Assembly (NCBI RefSeq): GCF_014650435.1
Contig: NZ_BMUY01000010.1
Span: 1-64,000, forward strand
Source: Streptomyces tendae
GTDB lineage: Bacteria > Actinomycetota > Actinomycetes > Streptomycetales > Streptomycetaceae
Length of the DNA stretch: 64,000 nt
Reading direction: 5' to 3'
The position numbers were made by a program, and so were the translations under genes. Every line of letters starts with the position of its first letter. Positions within the stretch are counted from its first letter, which is position 1. Below the pieces are notes generated by a model. It made no database searches. It was not told the origin of the DNA and saw only the letters and a list, made by a program, of their open reading frames with translations. Below, piece by piece: positions 17,351 to 24,900 of this stretch.

Positions 17351-18420
17351 GAAAGCACCGGGTCGGGCAGGGACCCGCCGGAGCGCGGCACGGTGCCGTT
17401 CACGTCCTCGTACGTGCGACGGCCCCACAGCATCCTGGTCCAGCCGTCGCCGGCGTCGGCCGGCGAGTCGACCAGGGCCGGCTCCTCGGCAGGGTGGGGC
17501 AGCAGGTGGCCGTTCTCGGCGAGCCAGGCGTCGTTGTACACCGTCGCCTGGTAGCGGTAGCCCTCGTCGGGGAGCATCACGACGCACAGTCCGTCGGGGT
17601 TGCGGTCGGCCCACCACTTGGCGGCCAGGTAGGCGGCACCGCTGGTCGGCCCCTGGAACAGCGCGTGGGTGGCGTGCAGTCGCCTGGTGAAGGCGTACGC
17701 CTCCGGCGCCGAGCACCAGTGCACCTCGTCGAAGGTGGAGTGGTCGAGGTTGGCGGGCCACAGGCTGTTGCCGAGGCCGCGCAGGGACCGGGGTCCGTCG
17801 GGCTGGCCGAAGAGCACGCTGCGGTGGCTGTCCACGCCGATGGCCTGCGTGTGCGGGGACAGTTCGCGCAGCCCGCCGGCGGTGCCGCACATCGATCCTC
17901 CCGAACCGACCGGCCCGACCAGGCAGTCGACGGTGCCGAGGGAACGCGCGATCTGCTCGGCGACCACCCCGTAGGAGCGAGGGTTGTCGGGATTGCTGTA
18001 CTGCTCGGGGCAGAAGGTGGAGGGGAGTTCCGCGCGGATCTCGGCGAGTCTGCGCAGCCGTGCCTCCTGGTAGCCGCCGACCGGCGCGGGTTCCTGGCAG
18101 ATCTCGATGGTGGCGCCGAGATCGGTCAGTCTCCGGTACAGGTTGGCGTCGATCGCCGGGTCGCTGACGAGTATCAACTCCCGCTCCATGAGGGCGGACT
18201 GCATCGCCAGCGCGAGGCCGAACGTCCCCGAGGTGGTCTCCACGATCACCGTGCCGGCGTCCAGGTCGCCCCGGGAATGCGCGCGCTTGAGGATGTAGCG
18301 CGCGGGAAGCAGCTTCATGAGGGAGAAGACCGCGCCGTACAGGTTGGGGCCGAGCCGGACGAGACGCGGCATCATCGTCGCCTCGGTGATCGAGTGGTAC
18401 GTCGGCGTGGTCGCCGTCAT
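17347..18420 (-). CDS. Cysteine synthase-like PLP enzyme (probable diaminobutyrate/diaminopropionate synthase step)
   Basis: A 357-residue fold-type II PLP enzyme. The cofactor Lys is probably in ARYILKRAH, the substrate loop is ETTSGTFGLALAM, and the phosphate cradle GPVGSGGSMCGT. The closest functional models are SbnA (O-phospho-Ser plus Glu) and DabA-type enzymes, which replace a beta leaving group by an amine instead of sulfide. With the GHMP kinase supplying phosphothreonine, an aspartate or similar amine donor would give an adduct for the downstream lyase (inference). ATG preceded by CAGGAG; stop overlaps the lyase start by 4 bp. The 224 bases upstream, to the ABC gene, hold no other convincing gene and may contain an internal promoter. 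Confidence 0.85.
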   Translation of the reverse strand: MTATTPTYHSITEATMMPRLVRLGPNLYGAVFSLMKLLPARYILKRAHSRGDLDAGTVIVETTSGTFGLALAMQSALMERELILVSDPAIDANLYRRLTDLGATIEICQEPAPVGGYQEARLRRLAEIRAELPSTFCPEQYSNPDNPRSYGVVAEQIARSLGTVDCLVGPVGSGGSMCGTAGGLRELSPHTQAIGVDSHRSVLFGQPDGPRSLRGLGNSLWPANLDHSTFDEVHWCSAPEAYAFTRRLHATHALFQGPTSGAAYLAAKWWADRNPDGLCVVMLPDEGYRYQATVYNDAWLAENGHLLPHPAEEPALVDSPADAGDGWTRMLWGRRTYEDVNGTVPRSGGSLPDPVLS

Positions 18421-18644
18421 GAAGGGCTCCTGGGGGGTCGAGGCCGTCGATGATCGTGGGGAGTGAAGTGGCCGCCGGCGCCGCGCCGTCCGCGGAACCA
18501 CCCCCGCACCCGCGAGCTCCACGGCGCGGCGGCCCGCGGGGCTCCGGGCGGGGTGGCGGGGTGCGGACGGACGTCGGTCAGCCTGCTGAGGGTCCACAGA
18601 TTCACGGGTGCGGCTCGGATTCGAGGTGGGGGAGGCGCGGGGCC

Positions 18645-19598
18645 TCAGGAAGGGACCGGAACGCCGGCGCGCTCTTCGGCGAGGGCCAGATAGACCTCGT
18701 CCAGCGTCGGTTCGGACAGCGAGATTTGGGTGATCTCCACTCCCGCGGTGTCGAAGGCCCGGACTGCGGCGGCCAGCCCGATGGATCCCTCCACGGGGGC
18801 GGTGACCGTGCCCGCGGGCTCGCCCGGACCGGGGTCCAGGCCCGCCGCCCGCAGGGCGCTCAACGCGGTCGGCACGCGGCCGGGATCGGCGAGGGTGGCC
18901 CGGACGGTGCTGCCGCCCAGACGCTCCTTGAGCTGGGCGACCGAGCCGTCCGCGACGCACCGGCCACGAGCGAGCACCATGACGCGGTCCGCCAGCTGTT
19001 CGGCCTCCTCCAGGTACTGGGTGGTCAGCAGCACGGTGGTGCCGGTGCCCACCACCTCGCGGACCAGGTCCCACAGGGCGTTGCGGCTGACGGGGTCGAG
19101 CCCGGTGGTCGGCTCGTCCAGGAAGAGCACCTGGGGGTGGCCGACGAAGCTGCTGGCCAGGTCGAGGCGCCGGCGCATGCCTCCCGAGTACGTGCCCGCG
19201 GCCCGGTCGGCCGCCTCGGTCAGCGCGAACATGTCCAGCAACTGCTCGGCCCGTGCCGCGGCCTCCCGCTTGCCGGCTCCGAGGAGCCGGGCCACCAGCA
19301 GCAGGTTGGCGCGTCCGGTGAGGCTCTCGTCCACCGCCGCGAACTGGCCGGTCAGGCCGATGCGGCGGCGCACCTCCCGGGCCTCTCGCACCACGTCGAA
19401 TCCGGACACCCGGGCTGTGCCTTTCGTGGGCGGCAGCAGAGTGGCGAGAATACTCACCAGCGTGCTTTTCCCCGCTCCGTTATGACCGAGCAGACAGAGC
19501 ACCCGCCCTTTTTCCATCTGAAAGCTGATGCCGTCGAGCGCCGGGGTGGCACCGAACGTCCTGCCCAGCTCCATTGCTTCGATCATCACGTCACTCAT
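18645..19598 (-). CDS. ABC transporter ATP-binding subunit, DrrA type
   Basis: A 317-residue DrrA-family ATPase. Walker A GHNGAGKST, Q-loop in LTGQFAAVDESLTG, ABC signature YSGGMRRRLDLA, Walker B VLFLDEPTTGLDP, and a C-terminal DrrA-type domain ending ISLSEPTLDEVYLALAEER. The ATG at 19596-19598 (MSDVMIEA) follows GAGGAA; in-frame ATGs further upstream lack ribosome sites. It should pair with the permease encoded at 8499-9335, the only other half-transporter in the cluster, to export the lipopeptide. Confidence 0.92.
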   Translation of the reverse strand: MSDVMIEAMELGRTFGATPALDGISFQMEKGRVLCLLGHNGAGKSTLVSILATLLPPTKGTARVSGFDVVREAREVRRRIGLTGQFAAVDESLTGRANLLLVARLLGAGKREAAARAEQLLDMFALTEAADRAAGTYSGGMRRRLDLASSFVGHPQVLFLDEPTTGLDPVSRNALWDLVREVVGTGTTVLLTTQYLEEAEQLADRVMVLARGRCVADGSVAQLKERLGGSTVRATLADPGRVPTALSALRAAGLDPGPGEPAGTVTAPVEGSIGLAAAVRAFDTAGVEITQISLSEPTLDEVYLALAEERAGVPVPS

Positions 19599-19749
19599 CG
19601 ATGCCGTTCCTCGCAGATAGCGGCCGAGACGCCTTTTGGGGAGGCAGGGAGATCCTGCAATCCCGACCGTCCGCGCCACAAGGAGAGCTACAACAAGCTG
19701 CCAGCGACCTGAGGTTTTCCGCATTGTCAAAGCTCAGCCTGACAAGTTC

Positions 19750-20592
19750 TTACCCCGCCAACTGGCCGGTAGCCGCGGGCAGGAGCTCGCCCGAGGGTGA
19801 AAGGAGGCCGAGCTCCACCGCGCGTGCACCCGCCTGAAATCTTGAGGTCGCCCCCAGTTCACGGGTGATTTCCGCGACGTTGCGCCGGTAGGTGCGCACC
19901 GAAATGCCCAGTTCGCGGGCGGCGGCCTCGTCGGTCCGTCCCGAGCTGAGTGCCTGGAGGATGCGCCGGCCGAGCGCGCTGCGTGAGCGGTCGCTCAGGC
20001 GCCGGTGGTCCGCGAGGGCGGCGCTGCCGGACCAGGAGACGGCGAACAGGGTGCGCAGATTGCGCAGGACGGCTGGGGCCCGGACGACCACCGCCTCACG
20101 GACGGCGACTCCGTTGCGGATCCACACGGCGCCGACAACGCTGTCGGCGAGCACCACTTCCTGCAACGGAGCCTTGGCCAGGCGCGTTTCGACCCCGGGC
20201 GCGTACTTGTCGAGGTGCTCGAGGAAGCGGCGGTCGCGCAGCAGGCCGACCCGGCCGAGCAGCTTGACGCCGACGCCGCGTGCGCTCGCCCGGCCCAGCT
20301 GGTCGATCAGTTGGTAGGTCTCGTCCTGGCCCTCTCCGGTGAGGACGACGGCCAGGTGGTGACGGGCGGTGGCGATCATCTGCTCGGTGGCGGCCCCGAC
20401 GGAATTGTCGTTCGGCTCCAGCGAGGCGACCAGCCGCTCGACGTTGCGGTGGCGGTCGACGGCGATTTCGACGAGTTTCCGCGCTTGTAGCAGCACGCCC
20501 TCTATTTCGTCACTCGACGGCCGTGATTCCGTGAATTCTGCAGCGAATTCGAAATCGTTGGCTATCTCGAAATTGACTGAGTTACTTGGCAC
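19750..20592 (-). CDS. LuxR-type HTH regulator with N-terminal phospholipase-D-like sensor region, cluster-associated
   Basis: 280 residues from the GTG at 20590-20592, which has AGGGGGAG just upstream; an ATG at 20677-20679 would add 29 residues but lacks a ribosome site. Residues about 75-200 resemble the phospholipase-D-like sensor part of TrmB/LuxR regulators seen in actinomycete NRPS clusters. The C-terminus is a LuxR-type helix-turn-helix (ALSSGRTDEAAARELGIS then VRTYRRNVAEITRELGA). The first ~40 residues are AT-richer than the rest. Its position at the right border, reading into the cluster, suggests a pathway-specific regulator. The ligand is unknown. Confidence 0.8.
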   Translation of the reverse strand: MPSNSVNFEIANDFEFAAEFTESRPSSDEIEGVLLQARKLVEIAVDRHRNVERLVASLEPNDNSVGAATEQMIATARHHLAVVLTGEGQDETYQLIDQLGRASARGVGVKLLGRVGLLRDRRFLEHLDKYAPGVETRLAKAPLQEVVLADSVVGAVWIRNGVAVREAVVVRAPAVLRNLRTLFAVSWSGSAALADHRRLSDRSRSALGRRILQALSSGRTDEAAARELGISVRTYRRNVAEITRELGATSRFQAGARAVELGLLSPSGELLPAATGQLAG

Positions 20593-20987
20593 AGCTCCCC
20601 CTGAAGCTTGACCAATAGGAGTTCCCGCCTGCCCAGTTCCGCCGCCTTCGTGGGGCGCGCGGTCCGGGCGCGGGGTCATACCCGTGCAAACAGCCAGAGA
20701 GATAACCTAGCGAGACGCCGTACTCGGCCCATGAAGGGGCTTACGACCTGCAGATGCAACACGGCAGACATCCCGCATTTTGAGCTCCATTCCCCCGCTA
20801 GGCAGACACAGGCGGCAAACTGGACATCCATCTGAAGGATGGTCAACAGTGGCCTGTGTCGCTCCCGTTACTTCGACGGTACCCAGGACAGCTTCGTAAC
20901 GTCAAATGCTCCTGTCTGAAACAATTACGGAAAACCGCATTGTGCGGCGGGGGCTGCCTTTGCGCGCCGACGTCACTTCGCGCTAAC
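20593..20987. promoter_or_regulatory. Intergenic region at right border of the lipopeptide cluster
   Basis: 395 bases without a convincing gene and noticeably AT-richer than the surroundings (for example around 20750-20950). It must contain the promoter of the regulator reading left. No repeat, tRNA or mobile-element end is visible. The drop in G+C and the switch to unrelated genes to the right mark this as the cluster border. Confidence 0.5.
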
Positions 20988-21022
20988 GCCTCCGGCCCCC
21001 CGGGTACGGCGGGGCCGGAGGC
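20988..21022. terminator. Terminator of the HAD phosphatase gene
   Basis: Perfect 12-bp inverted repeat, GCCTCCGGCCCC at 20988-20999 pairing with 21011-21022, starting six bases beyond the phosphatase stop codon. Confidence 0.8.
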
Positions 21023-21028
21023 GCCCGG

Positions 21029-21667
21029 TCAGTCCAGGGCCCCGTCGTAGTCGGGCAGCTTGAAGGTCCGCTCCGCGTGGCCGCCCACCAGGTCCGACGT
21101 GTTGTTCCCGATGTTGGCGACGATCGTGTACCCGTCGGCCTCGATCTGCGCCCGCTTCGACGTCTTGAACTCGGCCGTGTCACGGAAGAGGTCGCCGATG
21201 TTCCGCTGGTACAGACCGGTGATCGGGTACCCGACCGCCTCCAGGTTCGCCTCCGTGACCCACGAGATCAGGTCGGGCCGAGCGGTGACGAAGAATATGG
21301 CCGCGCCCCTGCTGTGCGCGTACTGGGCGAGTTCGAGCGTCGGCTTGACGGCCGGCGTCGGCGGCAGCACCTGGAAGTGCGTTTCCAGCGAGGTGTTGTC
21401 GATGTCGAGGACGATCGCCGGCTTCTCGCCCGCGCTGTCGTCCAGCCGCTGCTCGACGTAGGGGCGGGCCTCGTCGATCACCTTGCGCACATCGCTCTGC
21501 CAGGTGTCGTAGTCCACCTCCGCCGCCGCGGCCCGGGCCTGTACGGTCGTCACCGACCGGCTCTCGTCCGCCGGAGCGGCCACCGCCTGGGCCGCCCCCG
21601 TGGCTCCCAGAACGAGCGCGGCCGCGACGGTCGCCGCCGCGCGTCCTCGGAACGCGATGCTGGCCAT
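21029..21667 (-). CDS. Secreted HAD-family acid phosphatase
   Basis: A 212-residue protein with an Ala-rich signal peptide (residues 1 to about 31, ending near AQAVAAPA) followed by a class B/plant-type acid phosphatase HAD domain. The nucleophile motif is VLDIDNTSLE, motif II FFVTARP, and the C-terminal acidic motif lies near NIGNNTSDLVGG. It should act outside the membrane on phosphomonoesters. ATG preceded by GGGAGGA. It stands alone between two unrelated operons and has its own terminator. Confidence 0.88.
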   Translation of the reverse strand: MASIAFRGRAAATVAAALVLGATGAAQAVAAPADESRSVTTVQARAAAAEVDYDTWQSDVRKVIDEARPYVEQRLDDSAGEKPAIVLDIDNTSLETHFQVLPPTPAVKPTLELAQYAHSRGAAIFFVTARPDLISWVTEANLEAVGYPITGLYQRNIGDLFRDTAEFKTSKRAQIEADGYTIVANIGNNTSDLVGGHAERTFKLPDYDGALD

Positions 21668-21927
21668 TCGTCCTCCCTGGTGTTCGCTGCGCGGTGGCCG
21701 TCCGGCCCCCGCAAAGCTGAACCTAAAGGCCGATTCAACCGGTTTGACGTGGGCGTGACCGCAACCGGAAGAGGAGTTCCGCACGACCGCCGCCCTGCTC
21801 ACCAGCACCTGCGACATCGCGCCAAGCAGGCCGAATCGGTGGCAGGTTGCTGCCACCGGGAAACTCCGGTCCGACGGGAGCGCAGGTCGTGGCGCCGCGG
21901 GAGCGGTGCGCGGGTGGTGGCCACCGG

Positions 21928-24882
21928 TCACCAGCCCTGGTGGGTGAAGCCCGCCCAGCCGACCAGGTTGGCGGGGCGGATGTACCGGGCCCGGACAGCG
22001 AGGCGGGCCGGCATCTCGGGCGGGACTCGGCGCTGTGGGTCGAGCATCCACAACTGGGCCCGGCGTAGCGCCTGCCCCGGCGGCAGCGACTCGCGTCGCA
22101 GGTAGTGGTGGGTCATGTACATCAGCAGCGAGGTCTCCTCGTCCGGCACCGGCCACAGCGTGCCGAGCACCGTGTGCGCGCCTGCCGTCAGAAAGGCCGT
22201 GGCCAGGCTGTACGCCTCGTCGTAACCGCGGCTCGAGACGTTGCTCCAGCAGGCCGCGAGGCACACCAGACCGGGAGCGATGCGCCGGACCGCGCCCTCG
22301 ATCAGCTCCTCCGCGGCCAGACTGCTGCCCCCGGCCAGGTCCAGGTACGCGCTGCGCCGCTCGCCGGGATCGACCCGTGCGTGGCAGGCCAGGTGCAGCA
22401 CGCCACCGCGCAGGCCCGCCAGCCGTGCGGACACCTCAGCGGCATCAGCGGTGTCCGCGTCGAGATACGTACCGTTCGGGTAGAAGACCCGGTGGATCGC
22501 CTCCGCTTCCTCGCCCGCGTACCCGAGATCCCCGGTGGGGTCTCCGATCACCAATGCCGGGCCGCCGGATGCCCCGGCCTCGGGGGGCGTTCGCCCGGCG
22601 ACCTCGCACAGGGTCCGGGCAGAGGGTGCGTACGAGACCCGCAGGTCCTCCAGCGCGTACCGCCGGCCCGGACCTCCGGCCCGCCAGGCGGCGTGCCACG
22701 GTACGGCACCGAGCGCGCCGAGGGGGACGAGGACGACGGACGGAACACGGGGCCGGCCCGGCCGGTCGCCGTGGAAGTCGCCGCTGCCGCGGAACTCCGC
22801 CGCCAGCAGAGCCATGACGGACTCCCAGGCCCAGCCGCACAACCGGTCCAGGGCCTCGGCCCCGGGCGGTGGCGGCCCGCCCTGGGGTGTGGCCACCGGG
22901 CCCGCGTCCCTGCCCGGACTCCCACCCCCGCGCACGCGCGGGTCGCCGCCCGCTCCGCCGACGGCCTGGTACGCCGTGAGCTCCTGGGCATCGAGGCGCA
23001 GGTCCGGCAGCGCGACCGAGCGCAGCGACCCGTCGGCACCGACGATCAGCGCGGCGCCGGGAACCGTCCGGCTCCGCCCCGCCGGCAGCGCCAGTTCCCC
23101 CGTCGGCACCAGGTAGACCAGCGCGTCGGCGCCGAGGGTCCGCAGCGCCCGGGTGATCTCGGCAACGGCGGGAGTCCTGAGCAGCCTGTCGCGGTACGGC
23201 GATGCGGCCAGCACCTTCAGCACCCGGCGGCGCAGCCGCACATCGGGCCCGTTCGGCCGGGGCACGGACATGGGCTCGAGCCCGCCGAACGGTCCGGGCT
23301 CCGGCTCGAGCGGCACCGGCCCGGCCGTGCGCCACTCCTCGGCCAGCCCGTCCTGGCCGAGCTGCCTCAGCATGTCCGGCACGGTGGCGCCGACCTGCGC
23401 CGCGTGCAGCATCAAGGCGCGGCCGCTGTCCAGCGCCACAACCGCGTCCTCGAGCTCGCCGTCCAGGACGCACCAGCGGGCGACGTCGAGGCAGGTTTCC
23501 TCCATCGCCCTGCTGCCCGCCTCCATGGCGTGACGGGTGCCGGATTGGAGAAGGACGTTCCAGGCGAGGCCGGACAGCGCGGCGAGGCCGATCTCTCGTG
23601 CCTCCTTCCCGAGCCGGGCGGCTGCCGCCGTCCGGAACTGGGGCATCATCATCGACCGCGAGCGCAGCGCGTTCGCCAGCAGGGAGCCGACACCGGTCCA
23701 CATCGGGTGGGCCGGCCCCTCGGCCAGGCGCCGGACCCGACGCAGCAGCGAGATGGCCCGGTCGGTGTGGGCGATGATCTCCCGGCCCGCGGGCGACAGA
23801 TGGCTGAGCGGCTTGGGCTCCCAGCGGACGAGGCCGGAATGCATGAGATGAGCGATGGCCAGCTGGGCCGCGCACCGCATCCAGTGCTCGCCGCCCTCCT
23901 CGCACTGCTCCAGTGCCTCACGGAGCAGACCGATCGCCTCGGCCATCGCTTCCCGGTCCCCGTCGTCCCCGGCCCCGGCGATCATTTCGACTGCAGTCTG
24001 CACCAGTGCGTAGGGGTTCGTCGGGTCCGGCCCTTTGCGGGCGTCGAGCCGCGGACGCGGTCCGGGCCAGGACTGGCCAGGCCGCTGGAAGATCAGGTTC
24101 CGGAGCATGGTCCGGTTCGCGGCGAGCCACGACTCGGCGCTGCCCCGCCCCGGGTGGTGGCGCGGCAACCGGGCCAGCGCGATCTCCTGCTCGCGGATGT
24201 ACCGGTCCACTGCCTCCTCGTCCCTGCCGAGGTAGGCCCGGCCGGCGCGGAGGCAGGCGATGTAGCAGGTGAGGTACGCCTGGTCGTCCGGCCGGACGTT
24301 CAGGTCCCGCCGGGCCGCCGTCAATTCCTCGATGGAAACGTCGAGTTCGCCCTCGCCACCCCGTAGCCGCGCGTGCTCCGCACGCGCCACCGCGCGGCCG
24401 ATGCGGAAGGCGGTGGCGGTGGCGGCGGTAGCCCCGTCCGTGGCGGGGAGCAGACTGGTAGCCGCGCCGAGATCCTCGACCGCCTTCTCGAGCAGCTCCG
24501 GATCGGCGTTCGTGGCGGCGGTGTCGTGCACCACGACGAGCGCCAGGACCCCCGTGATGTGCGCCTGCCATTGCGGGTCCCGCACGGTCCGCGCCGCCGC
24601 AGCCAGCTCCTGCGCCTGCTCAAGGGTGCAACAGGGCCCGCTCTGCCTCATCAGCGGTACGAGCTGAAGCAGATAGCCGGCGAAGCCCGGCCGGCGCGGG
24701 TCGGTGCCGGGCATGCTCCGCCAGTGGGCGTAGTAGAGCTCGAAGGCCGCCGCGGCATCGGCCGTGGCCGCGTGCTCCGCGACCAGCGTGCCGAGTTGCC
24801 CGATCGCCGTGCTCCACGGCCGGTCGCCGATCACCGCCTTCACGGACCTCATCAGGGACTCGAGGTCGAAGCGATCAGCCAT
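21928..24882 (-). CDS. TPR/helical-repeat CHAT-domain protease
   Basis: 984 residues. The first ~550 are Ala/Leu-rich helical repeats of TPR-like character. The last ~300 form a CHAT (caspase HetF associated with TPR) domain: the catalytic His is in VLHLACHARVD and the catalytic Cys in LVCLAACWSNVSSRGYD, followed by AGAHTVLGTLWPVPD, the classic CHAT terminus. Such proteins are separase/caspase-like proteases that work in conflict and programmed cell death systems, with repeats sensing a partner. It is the last gene of the Hsp70 operon, 18 bases after the caspase stop, with AGGAGGG in the gap. The operon context suggests it is held or triggered by the chaperone (inference). Confidence 0.9.
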   Translation of the reverse strand: MADRFDLESLMRSVKAVIGDRPWSTAIGQLGTLVAEHAATADAAAAFELYYAHWRSMPGTDPRRPGFAGYLLQLVPLMRQSGPCCTLEQAQELAAAARTVRDPQWQAHITGVLALVVVHDTAATNADPELLEKAVEDLGAATSLLPATDGATAATATAFRIGRAVARAEHARLRGGEGELDVSIEELTAARRDLNVRPDDQAYLTCYIACLRAGRAYLGRDEEAVDRYIREQEIALARLPRHHPGRGSAESWLAANRTMLRNLIFQRPGQSWPGPRPRLDARKGPDPTNPYALVQTAVEMIAGAGDDGDREAMAEAIGLLREALEQCEEGGEHWMRCAAQLAIAHLMHSGLVRWEPKPLSHLSPAGREIIAHTDRAISLLRRVRRLAEGPAHPMWTGVGSLLANALRSRSMMMPQFRTAAAARLGKEAREIGLAALSGLAWNVLLQSGTRHAMEAGSRAMEETCLDVARWCVLDGELEDAVVALDSGRALMLHAAQVGATVPDMLRQLGQDGLAEEWRTAGPVPLEPEPGPFGGLEPMSVPRPNGPDVRLRRRVLKVLAASPYRDRLLRTPAVAEITRALRTLGADALVYLVPTGELALPAGRSRTVPGAALIVGADGSLRSVALPDLRLDAQELTAYQAVGGAGGDPRVRGGGSPGRDAGPVATPQGGPPPPGAEALDRLCGWAWESVMALLAAEFRGSGDFHGDRPGRPRVPSVVLVPLGALGAVPWHAAWRAGGPGRRYALEDLRVSYAPSARTLCEVAGRTPPEAGASGGPALVIGDPTGDLGYAGEEAEAIHRVFYPNGTYLDADTADAAEVSARLAGLRGGVLHLACHARVDPGERRSAYLDLAGGSSLAAEELIEGAVRRIAPGLVCLAACWSNVSSRGYDEAYSLATAFLTAGAHTVLGTLWPVPDEETSLLMYMTHHYLRRESLPPGQALRRAQLWMLDPQRRVPPEMPARLAVRARYIRPANLVGWAGFTHQGW

Positions 24883-24900
24883 CCGTGACCGCCGCCCTCC

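Noticed and set aside
18421..18605. Possible leader peptide before the cysteine-synthase-like gene (GTG at 18603-18605, beginning MNLWTLSRL)
   Set aside because: No ribosome site, no run of Cys or Thr codons, and no clear attenuator hairpin.
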